Assembly (NCBI RefSeq): GCF_000003815.2
Contig: NC_049983.1
Location: forward strand, 23,368,806-23,432,805
From: Branchiostoma floridae
Taxonomy: Eukaryota; Chordata; Leptocardii; Amphioxiformes; Branchiostomatidae
Length of the DNA: 64,000 nt
Direction of reading: 5' to 3'
The position numbers were made by a program, and so were the translations under genes. Position 1 is the stretch's first letter; each line of letters opens with the position of its first letter. Below the pieces are notes generated by a model, which saw nothing but the letters and a program-made list of their open reading frames with translations, was not told the DNA's origin and searched no databases. This document shows positions 12,401 through 24,400 of the stretch, piece by piece.

Positions 12401-15400
12401 TGGAATTAAGATAAATCGGATCATTAATCATCTGAAACAAACATGGAAGGTTCTGCCAAACTGAGCAGTGTTGATGGCCAGTCTGAGCGGGGAATACTCA
12501 GCTCCGATGTCCACTGAGCATACACAATGTGCTATGCACAAGGGCATGCTTTTAAAGTTTTATCGTACACAAATCTCTTTGACTGTACAAACCTGGAAGG
12601 TCCTTCCGAACTGAGCAGTGTTGATGGCCAGTCTGAGAGGAGAGTACTCAGCACCGATGTCCACTGAGCATACACAATGTTCTATGCACAAGGGCATGCT
12701 TTTAAAGTTTTATCGTACACAAATCTCTTTGACTGTACAAACCTGGAAGGTCCTTCCGAACTGAGCAGTGTTGATGGCCAGTCTGAGAGGAGAGCACTCA
12801 GCACCGATGTCCACTGAGCATACACAATGTACTATGCACAAACTTTAGGCAGTCTTTTATCATACACAAATCTCTTTGACTGTACAAACCTGGAAGGTCC
12901 TTCCAAACTGAGCAGTGTTGATGGCCAGTCTGAGCGGGGAATACTCAGCATCGATGTCCACTGAGCATACACAATGTACTATGCACAAGGGCATGCTTTT
13001 ATCATACACAAATCTCTTTGACTCAACACAAACCTGGAAGGTCCTGCCAAACTGAGCTGTGTTGATGGCCAGTCTGAGCGGGGAGTACTCAGCACCGATG
13101 TCCACTGTTGGGTTCTGCTGTACGGGGGACAGCAGGCCTAGTTGGCTGGAACAGAAAAGACAACAGTTGCATTTAGTATTGCTATAGAACACAGATAAGG
13201 GTCTTCAGAAGATGTTCAGTTTGAAATCAAGGTCTAACACTTAAAAGTTATAGCCTATGCAAAAAATCTGTTAGTAACAAAAGAAAACTTACAGGTTCTG
13301 GTTGTAGGCTGCGTCAGTCTGCCAAGGATCATAGTCATCTGTGGAGATGTTGTACCTGAATAGAATAAGATTACACAGTCATGTATTAGCTAACAGACAA
13401 CAAACAATGGCTTTTGCCAACACGGCAGACATTTTACAACTCATTCCCTTACTTTGATTCTTTCTTTCTCTCTATCCCACTCTTTCTATCTCTCTCTCTC
13501 TAGATCTCTAGATCTACCACCCTCATTTCTCTCCCTCCCTTCAGGTCTTATCCTCACCTGATTCTCACCACACATCTCTTGGTGTTCCCAGACGGGAAGT
13601 ATGGCAGCACCCAGGTGTAGTTACTGGCCTGCCCTTCCCTGCTGTTGCCCAGATGGTTGGACCTGCTCCATGGCGCCGGCTGACAGTCCGGCGCGGGCGG
13701 GAGCACCAGGCACGTCTGGGTGTCGGTATCCTCCCCCTCAGGGTAACCGTAGACGTACCGCAGGCCACTGCGGCCCTCCCCCTGGCAATCTGCCTGGGAA
13801 ACTGGGGAGGCACACGGTAAAAATTTGAAATGAGATCATAAATCTAAATTACACTCACATCGCATGTTGGCAAGATACACTTTTTTTTTTAATTTTTTGT
13901 TTAATGCAAGTGTCATGTTACTTCTATAATGCATGCGCAAACAGCTTCCAATCCTTTATTTTTTTACATCATTATGATTGTGACATTATGTCCCAGAGTC
14001 CCAGGAGGAAGAGGATGTCCCTTCAAGATATATAGTTCAGAAACTGTAACTTACAGTTACTGTGTACAACAGTTCCCCATACCTGTGGGTGCCTTCTCCA
14101 GATAGCTGTAGTAAGCCCTTTACTCTAACAAAGACAGACAGTACAATACTATACAAATGTATGTTGTGTAACTGTACCATATCTGTAGGAGCCTTCTCCA
14201 GATAGCTGTAGTATGGCCTCCTGCTCACTAACTATATAACATAGACAGTGCAGTAACTGTAACACAGGTACAGTAACAGTGAGACCCTACCTGTGGGTGC
14301 CTTCTCCAGATAGCTGTAGTACGCCCTCCACTCCCCATCGTTGTCCTCACAGTCCTGCTGGTTGTTCCAGCGTGACCAGTGCTTCTTTTGTGTCCTGGCG
14401 TTGTTGTAGAACTCCACACACTCGTACTTAGCTACGGAGTTTGCACTCTCACGCTTGTAGTAGCTGTGGAAGAGAAGCATTTGGTGGTTAATTACCTGGA
14501 AAATATGCCTCCAAAACACTGTTTCTTGTAACTAAAGTCAAGCAGTGAAGGACCTGGTCTTTGTCATTTCATACAGACAACAAAATCATTTTTTTCTCAC
14601 GCTTGTGGTAGCTGTGGAAGGGTAGCAGGAATATATTACTTCAAGTCTACAAAATTCCACCCTTTTATGTTACAAGCAGTGAGTGTCTTTCATATTCTTA
14701 AGCTTATTTTTCAGCTTAAAATAGTAAAAGTGCCCAACTGTCAACAATACGACATTCTCACGCTTGCAGTAGCTGTGGAGGAGAAACATTTGGTGGTTAA
14801 TTACCTGGAAAATATGCTGTTTCTTAATGTAATTTACAAGCAGTGAAGGTCTTTGCCATTTTATACAGACACCAAAATCATTCCTACAAAATTCATTAGA
14901 AATTTGCTGTTCTAAATCACACCATTCTCCCTGCTGTCTAACCCCATAACAATTGTACACATTGGGACCAAACACTGTCAGCTACATTTTTTTGTACCTT
15001 TAGTGAGCAAGTTGAAGGTAAAACTAAAAGGCCCTTAGTCTTTTGAGCAGAAAGGTGATGCTACGGACATCTTTTCTTACTTCCCTTCTCCAGATTGCGA
15101 AGTCAAACAAATAGCTAACGTGCTTAGTACTATACTTTCTATGGTTTGATAATACCATTGCCATGTTCCCCTGGTCCCATTCATACATCAAAGGTCAACA
15201 ATGGGAGGATAATAGTGAAGCCTGTGAAGGTATGCGCCCTTGAGGCATTTTCTATGTGCAAAACCAACTGCGCAGTTGCAGGGTTTGCCCCACAAGCAGC
15301 ACCGACCACCACAGTTGTAACTTCCTTGACTGTTATATACCACTTAGTCTTCTGACCAGGTGGGCACTATCAACTACTTAGGCCAATTCAGCCTACAGGA

Positions 15401-18400
15401 TCAACTTGCACATTTCTTTAGGACGCTGTCTCTGGGTAAGTGACATGTTTGGGACTATTCTGCTCGTAGGTAAAGATCATCGTCTAGAAATGTTGTACAA
15501 CAATTGACAGTGTGACTTCTTTTTTCAACTTCTGGTTGCATATCGAGGATTTCTTTTTTAGTTAGTATTACATTTCTGCTGTAAATTATCTCTTTTAAGT
15601 GACAACTTGTTACAGCTAATTCTGTACTTGATCAATGGTACACCAGATGACTGGAAATATTTAAAAAAATACAACAAAATTGAGCCAAGTAATTATAAGT
15701 AGCGCTATTTTTTTCAGGTCACTTCCTTGTCAGACAACCTGGTAGAATGTATGATAGGGAGTAGCATTAGGGGGTAAGAATGCTAAACGTGGATACATTA
15801 ATTAAGTCATAATTCATTATAAGATTATGTCAAAAAAAGTACATTCAGTCAAGCAAGATTGTTGAGGAGCAATCTAATTAATATTAATATGTTAAAGCTA
15901 TATTTTACATACATCAATGTAACAGCTACCGGGAGTCCATAATTCAAGGCAGCATTTGTGCCCGTATCTCTCGACTGTCTGTTGCGGTCACTAAGATAAC
16001 TCAAGAACAGCTGAATGGACTGGTTATTTCTATATTTGATATGCTAGGTGGATGTGACAATAACTAGAATTTAGGACTAGATTTTGGGTTCCCTGGTGGT
16101 TTGCTTTGGTAATGCAGCAGAACTTCCTGCTTCGAATATCGTGTTGTGGACATTGTCTTGATTTTAGAGTGTAGTAGGTGGCTCTTGGGAAAGACAAACA
16201 TTGAATATATTTATATTTTTTTTTTATTCACCGCAAAACAAGGCTGTTGGAGCCACTTAGACGTTTTGGGTTACAATACTGTATAGTGAAGAAAGACTTA
16301 AACAGTTGTAGATTGTACCCCGTGGGAAAGCAGGTCCGTGGAAGCTCATTCCATGACGAAGTTGTTCTTGGAAAAAAGCTCTGAGCGTGGAACTTCCTCC
16401 TAGTAGGAGGATTGTGGAGGAAAAAAGGATGATTTGCTTCCGTGGAAGTGGCTTAACGGGTTCTTGCAGTGAAGGTTCGTATTAGAGGCACAGATGAGTG
16501 AAGTTCTGCCAAGCATTTACCATGGAAGTAGCGATAGAATAGTGCTAGTCTAGCTACATCACGCCTTTGGGACAATTTATTAAGTGACTGCAGGGGCCAA
16601 CTTTGTTGGAGCTTTTAGAAGAAAATAGGATAAGAGGTGATGGATTGTCATGATTTGGGGTACATGTGTATAGCATAGAGATCCCATTTGCATAATTAAT
16701 CACCACAGTTCTTTACTGATCAAACATTTTTAAAATTTCATCACGGTAAAAATGTAAAACTTTAAAAGTTCTTATTTTGGAGGGATTTACTGCCAGTGAC
16801 AATTTCCCCCGTCTTCCTATATCAGGGCACAGAGAACAGCATGGGTGAGAAGCTGCCAGGGATGCTGTTATCCCTTCTGATCATCCTGAAGGTGTTTGGA
16901 TCAACAGAAGCTTCCTGCAGCATTTCTGGTTCTTATGCTGACTGTAGCAACCAGGGTCTGACCAGTGTTCCTCAGGACCTGCCAACAGGCATCACTGAAC
17001 TTGATTTGTGGGGAAATCAAGTCACAACATTAGATCAGTCTGATTTCTCACGGTATGGGAGGTTGACACATCTATATCTAGGAAACACTCATATTTCAAC
17101 AATCAATAGCCAAGCTTTCTTTGACTTGCCAGACTTGATCAATTTGAATCTTGATGGGAACCGCCTATCAAGTATCAGATCTGACATGTTCACAGGGCTG
17201 GGAAACTTGGAGACCCTGTCCTTAGATGGTAATGAGATCAGTGATATTCAGACTGGGCCTTTCAATTCAACACCTCAACTAAGAATCTTGTCCCTGGAGA
17301 ATAACAACTTAACAAACCTCAGGTCTGACATGTTTACAGGGCTGGGGAACTTGAAGACCCTTATCTTACACAGTAATGAGATCAATGATGCTGGAACTTT
17401 CAATTCAACACCACAACTGAAATTTCTGTCCCTGTCTCAAAACAAGTTAACAAACCTCAGATCTGACATGTTTACAGGGCAGGGAAACCTGGAGTACCTT
17501 TGGCTGGACAATAACGAGATCAGTGATATTCAGGCTGGAACTTTCAGTTCAACATCACAGCTGAGAACCTTGACCCTGCATCAGAATAGACTGACACTCT
17601 TCAAAGCAGACACATTTGCAAACCTAACACTACTTACAACCCTCCAATTATACAGGAACAACATAGCTACGTTTCCTATAGAAGCTTTGTCAAAGCTTCC
17701 ATCACTTTCTGGGCTTCAGCTTCAGGACAACCAAATGGTGACTCTGCCATCAACAGCCTACAACAGACTGTTATCACTCTCTTATGTAAGCATTGACAAC
17801 AACCCGTGGCAGTGTGACTGTAGGATGCTTCCCTTCAGGCAAAAGATGACTGGGTCTCATTTAATTGAAAACCAAATCACATGTGAAGGACCCAGCAACT
17901 TCCATGGGCAAAGGCTTAAAGATATCAATCCTGAAGATCTGATGTCAAACTGTGAAGAACCAACAATAGTGAGGTTTGGGAAGAGTGACAATAACACAGT
18001 CATAGAGGGAGAGACACTCCGCTTGGTCTGTGAAGTTTCAGGAATCCCCACACCAGACATCACAGTCACCCTCCCATCTGGACTGAATGTATCTGTTGAG
18101 TCAGGCGGGAGGGTGACTGTGGATGTGAATGGTACCATCACCATAACCAATGTTACTGCAGCAGCAGACGCTGGTCTGTATGTCTGTGTTGCAACAAGTT
18201 CTGTTGTTGGCTCGACGTCAGCAACACTACTTGTAGATATCCAACTGAAAGTAGCCACAACTGGTAATGTCAAAACAGTTACCACAACCGGAATAGTCAA
18301 GACAATGACTACAACTGGTATATTGAATACAGCCGCCACAACTGGTACAGTCAATATAGTGGGCACAATTGGTAAAGTAACTACAGTAGCCAAAACTGAA

Positions 18401-21400
18401 ACGATCACTACAGTGGCCACAAGTGGAACTTTGTCACCAGTAACTTCACCTCTTGCTATGACTGGTGCCTTAAACAAACCAGAAAGTAGTACAACTTTCT
18501 CCCTCCCTGTTCTCATTGGTTCTGTGTGTGGCTCAGTAGCAGGTACTGTCCTCGTTGTTACCATCATTCTCATAATCTGGCGCAGGAGAAAGACCCAGAA
18601 CCCTCCCTCAGGCCCAACCCCCCCAGTTGTTTTCAGTAGCGCAGCAGCTAGTGTCACAATTAGGGATGGGTACCAGTACAGAAAATTCGGGTCCAGGTCC
18701 GGTTCAGGTCAAAAGGATCAGGTCCAGGTCCGGACCTGAACCTGGACCTGATTCAGTATGACTCATACCAATGGTCCATTTCACTACAAAGAAATCTGTT
18801 TGGTGGAGTATTTGACTTACACTGGCATTTTAAAGTCCTACAACGCTAACTGCACCTGTACGATTGACTGTAAAACTTGGTAGAAATTGCTATAAACTCT
18901 ACTCTACTATACTCTTGTTATTTTCTTCCACCTGCAAGCGCCAAAACGTGTGAATGCCAGATAAAATGATCTTTTAATTTTCTAATCGGTCCAACATCCG
19001 GTCCACCTAATTTTTTAAGGTCCGGTTTTTCTGGACCGGTCCCAGGTTGTAGCCAGCACCCATCCTTCCGTCCCTTGACGGAATTTTGCAGCTGGGGACG
19101 GAACAAGGTTTTTCCCATTCCGTCCCCTGTGACAGACAAAAATTGATATGTAAAGATATCAAAAAAAAATGAAACCCGTAATTCTTCACAAAAACAGATG
19201 CCATTGAACAGCTTAGTCTACCAGCAAAATTTACACCTCAAAATGCAAGAAATAGTGTTTTAGAGGTTCTAGATTCAAAAATTTTCTGGGACCCCAGACC
19301 CCCTAGAAATATCGCACAACATCAGGCCATGCCTTCGGTGCTCGATAGGATTCCCATTCAAAATCAAGTGGACGGAAAATGATTTCAGGCTGGCTACAAC
19401 CCTGACCGGTCCAATAAGAAAAACCGGTTTTGTACCGGTACGCTGTACCGATACCCAGCCCTAGTCACAATCAGTGGGCATAATCAGACAGGGCAGGGTG
19501 GGGCCCAGCAGTCTACAAGTGAAACCTTGAAATCCATGAGATCAGAAAATGTCCTGGGGCATCCTGCCTCTCTGACTCTCAAGTACAAAGATGTGGTATT
19601 GCCACCAAGGAATATGATGCCTAATAATGCAAGTCTGAGACAACCGCCTGCTGAATACCGGTCCCTTGGGCCAAGGCAACAACCTGCTGAACACATATAC
19701 ATGTCCATCCGACCAATGAAACAACCAGCTGAATACCAGTCCCTTGGGCCCAGGCAACAGCCAGCTGAATACCAATCCCTTGGGCCCAGCCAACAACCAG
19801 CTGAATACCAGTCCCTTGGACCTAGTATGAAACAACCAGCTGAATACCTGGTCCCTTGGACCCAGGCAACCACCAGCTGAATACCAGTCCCTTGGACCCA
19901 CGCAACAACCAGCTGAATACCAGTCCCTTGGGCCCAGGCAACCACCAGCTGAATACCAGTCCCTTGGACCCAGGCAACCACCAGCTGAATACCAGTCCCT
20001 CAGACCCAGGCAACAACCAGCTGAATACCTGGTCCCTTGGACCCAGGCAACCACCAGCTGAATACCAGTCCCTTGGACCCAGGCAACCACCAGCTGAATA
20101 CCAGTCCCTTGGACCCAGGCAACAACCTGCTGAATACCAGTCCCTTGGACCCAGGCAACAACCAGCTGAATACCAGTCCCTTGGGCCCAGGCAACCACCA
20201 GCTGAATACCAGTCCCTTGGACCCAGGCAACAGCCAGCTGAATACCAGTCCCTTGGACCCAGGCAACAGCCAGCTGAATACCAGTCCCTTGGACCCAGGC
20301 AACAACCAGCTGAACACATGCACATGTCCATCAGACCAATGAAACAACCAGCTCATCAGTCTTTTGCATTCAGGTAACAATCTGCAGAATACCAGCCCCT
20401 TCAACAGATCCAAAGAGTTCACAGGAGTGATGACCCCCCCCCCCCCCACTTCCCCTGCCTAGTGCTGCTCATGACACACAATTGCAACATCACTACGGCC
20501 ACCAATCCCTAAAAAGACATATCATTTTAAACAGTCATTCTAAATGTTAGTAAAATTCTTCCNNNNNNNNNNNNNNNNNNNNNNNNNNNNNNNNNNNNNN
20601 NNNNNNNNNNNNNNNNNNNNNNNNNNNNNNNNNNNNNNNNNNNNNNNNNNNNNNNNNNNNNNCAATGTACAATCATGTACTTTGTCCTACCTAAGGGCTT
20701 ATATTTTCTCAAAATCAAAATCAGAAAATGTGATTTATTGTGACATAATGATATCGCAAATACACTGTACAGCCTAGGATATTCACTGTGAAAAAGTGTG
20801 GTCATGGTAGAACTCAGCCATTATATGGGGTTTAGTGTTTTTTCTGGATTGGTTGCTGTATGTGAAATTATGAATTTCATTTTTTTTCCATGTCAATCTA
20901 CATGAATATTGCACTAATTCTTTTGTGATGGAATCCTGAAATCTGTGATGTTAAAGTTTAGAATATCACTTTGCATGTATTACTCACAATGGCCACTGGT
21001 TATCATCAGACTGAGGATCAATCTACTTTCTGCAGTATGTCATATAGTAGACTACTACAAAGAAGATTTACTAAGTTAAACTGTAACTGTAGTAAATGGA
21101 TCACAATTTATAGACCGATAATTCACCATCATTACACTATAATAGTATGTCAGGCTCTATGCCAGAGCATAATATTATTACATTTGTACAAAGTTTGACT
21201 TCCAATACAAATTGCCATTCATTTAGACTTAACAGAGTTACATGTTACCTTGAAGTATACTGCTTTGTGCAAAGTTGTACAAATGTGTACATGTATATGG
21301 CTGATATCATATGAAACATAAGGCTGGCTTGTTTAGGAGTATACAGTTCATAAACTATTTGGGAATACAGGCATGTTTTTGGTCATATGGGGAATATAAC

Positions 21401-24400
21401 ACAGTTACCCTGGCCAGTGGAGCTTAATATTATTGTGCATATTAAAAGTAAGAATCAAAGGAATAACTTCAACTCTTGTTAAAATTGACTACAAATAACA
21501 AGACACTGTAGTACTACATTATTGTACATAAATACTAAGACTAAAAGGATTTCAGAAAAATTAATACAGTGAACTTTTCCTATTGAAGCAGATTGGGTGA
21601 GTAAAATTGTAGCATTAGAACATGTTAATCCATACATTATTTTGTGTCTTTACTGAGTTTACAGTACTGCAATATGATGTATTTAGCACTGAAAGCGTTG
21701 AGTGAAAATGTAAAAACACATCTGATTTCTTAGCATCATTGTACATTTAAAATTGCTTGTTAATTCCTCTAAAATACTCTAGACTAATGTATGCTAAAGA
21801 TGCCCTCAATGTTTTTGTATGGGTTTGCATTCTAAATTTAAAAAAAAATGCACTATTAACTGCAAGGCTGTGTGTAGTGTTGATTTTTTTACTAATCTTG
21901 TCCTGATTTTGATTTCTAATAGAATTCCTCAAGAAGTTACTTTGTATCAGTCAAGCTACAATACTTGAGGGCCTTTTCTTCTAAATTATCTTAGTTAGTA
22001 CTCAGCTAAACTTTATTCGATGATCAGATTAGATGATCAGATGATAGTAACATACTGTCAGTGAGTGTTAACGAATGTTCAAGGGTTGATAATATTTACC
22101 ACCAATGCGACACACCAGTAATTCTTGATTCTATCATTATAATACCGTATATTCTCGAATAAAGTACGCACCCCAATTAAAGTACGCACCCCTGATTTTG
22201 GACAAGTCTTAGACAGATCTTTGGGACTGAAAGGTAAAATGGAAAAACTCAAATAAAGTACGCACCTCTTCTCCACCAATTTTGAACAGACCTTGAACTG
22301 GATAGATTAAAATTTATGATGTTTTCCCCAGGTTATTTTGCATGAAATAACCTGCATTTACACTGTCATTGTCTCTATAAACTTGTGAATTGCCTACTGC
22401 AAATTATAAAAATCACTGTGAACTGGTAGAAAACCAGTTGTACAAGTCAAAGTCACTAACTCAAAAGGATTGTATGCAAATGCCAATCTTATGTAAATCA
22501 TGTTTAGACAATTTCTTTGTTTCATGTTTAGACAACTACAAGACAACAACAATATGTATGCTTTGAAACATTACTAGAAGTGTAGCTCCACCTTGCTTTA
22601 TTTTAGGCTTTTTTTACCATTTCTCTGTGCAGTAACCTCAAATAAAGTACGCACCCCAACTTTGGCAAAAACTTGCAGCACCTTTTCAATTTTGAAAAGT
22701 TAAAAAAGTGCATACTTTATTCGAGAATATACGGTAGTAATTTTAGACTAGTGAAATAAGATTTCACTACAACCTGCACACACTACGGCTGGGTTTACAG
22801 GTACAAGTGTTTTGGAGTCAACATAGAGTACACTCTGCCGGAATCTTTGCCAACTTTAGAAATAAAAAAAGTTTAAAGTTTAAAGTTGAAACTGCATGTA
22901 GCTGCCCTGAATCACAGCACTCTCCCTGCTGTCTAAACCCATTGAACACTTGGGGCCAAACAGCTATCTTTTTATTTACTTCAAGGTAAAACAAGAAGGC
23001 CAAGTTTTGCGAGTGACATGGTAACGGGAGGGGGCCATACTTCGACACCTGTTCTAAGTGGATGCGCATGGCTTTTGTCATTGTACATTTTACAGTGAAC
23101 TCATCAAAAACAAGTTAAGATCTTGTATGCATCCATATAACTGTTATTGAAGCTGTACAGATATATATTTCATTTAACAGTAGCGTTCCGCCCTGTACTT
23201 TGACAGCGCACGAAACTTACGGCAGGTTTTCGGCTTGCGTCCTAGCAGAACGTTCCAACACAAAAAAGGGGTCCAAACTCCGACATAGTAACAAACAGAC
23301 CATCGCCGTGTATTTTTAAACAACTTATGCAAATAGAATAGCACTAAAAGTCTTCATTATAATCTTTTTGTACCAAATATGGGTCATATTTTGTATTACG
23401 CGACTTATTCAAATACGGTGTGTTACAACGTTTACCTCTCACGGTGAGACCAACTTGCCGCAAAACGGCAGCGCATTGTTACGTCGGACTGTGATGGCAT
23501 TTTCGCTTTTTGGCTTCCTTGATTGCCTTTTCATCCTGTCTTTTGGCAGCAGCAATGGCTACGGGATTTTTTAGTCGGTAGGGATCGATTTTTCTTGAAT
23601 GTTTGTCGCTCTACGGACGGGTTGACTGAGTTCAATGTGTTGAGCATCGCTCGCCCGCCTTCGTGCGTGATAGTAAAATGGCGGGGCCCCGACTGCGTGA
23701 ACATTGTGGCATCATTTTAGCTCCGTTTATCCAATCCAGTTAAAGGCAGAACAGAAGACAGGTATTCTTTTTCGGAAGGCTAATAAACATCATTTCTATG
23801 TGTGGTGGTATTTTTTCACATGTCGTATTTTGCGAAGAATAATTCAAGAGTTTCCCGGGCCATGGTCTCGATACGTTCGCTCGTCAACTTGCACGGAAGG
23901 CGTCAAACTTGTGCAAGTTTTTCAATCGTTATCTGTGGGACTTGCTAACTTCGACACATACCCCGCCTTTGTAGTTATTTACAACAAGGTTTAGTCTACA
24001 GCTAGTGTACTTCTCATGTGCAGGCATCTATGCATTTCTCCGCAACAATGATTTTTAAAACCTGTCGAAATTTGGACCCCTGTCGAAGTATGGCCCCCTC
24101 CCGTTATGGTGATACCAACGGACATCTTTTCTTCTTAAGATTGCAAATTCAAATAAATAGCTAACATGCTTTATACTAGTCTATAGATAATACCACTGTC
24201 ATGTTCCCCAGCCCCATTCATACGTCATGAAAGGTCAACAATGTGAGGATAATAGTCAAGGAATGTGCCCTTTGGCAAAACCAACTGCGCAGTTGCAGCG
24301 ATTGCCCCACAGGCAGTGCTGACCTCCACAGAGGCAACTTTCTTGACTGTGCTACGAGACTAAGTCTTCTGACCAGGTGCCCACATCCAACTAAAAGCTA

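Noticed and set aside
12443-12960. Mutually exclusive exon array in the manner of Dscam
   Set aside because: The copies are almost identical rather than diversified, and 71 nt would break the reading frame. Kept only as pseudo-exons.
16796-16840. Upstream ATG of LRRIG-1 (15 residues earlier)
   Set aside because: It lies before the splice acceptor at 16825, and the paralogue LRRIG-2 starts at the position equivalent to 16841 with the signal peptide.
17857-18657. 266-residue minus-strand frame, and the similar one at 30931-31695
   Set aside because: Complement of the Ig domain and Thr-rich stalk. Its Val/Thr repetitiveness mirrors the stalk repeat.
19636-20346. CRISPR-like appearance of regularly repeated blocks
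   Set aside because: No unique spacers, the units are contiguous and coding, and the genome is eukaryotic.
19484-20449. Long overlapping minus-strand reading frames rich in 'GLVFSW' or '[10 protein letters not shown]'
   Set aside because: They arise because the 36-bp unit is a multiple of three and lacks stops in several frames. Only the plus-strand [12 protein letters not shown] frame matches the paralogue LRRIG-3.
23023-24105. Protein-coding gene in the GC-richer block upstream of LRRIG-2
   Set aside because: Bounded by inverted repeats and a 5-bp target duplication, with only short unrelated frames inside.
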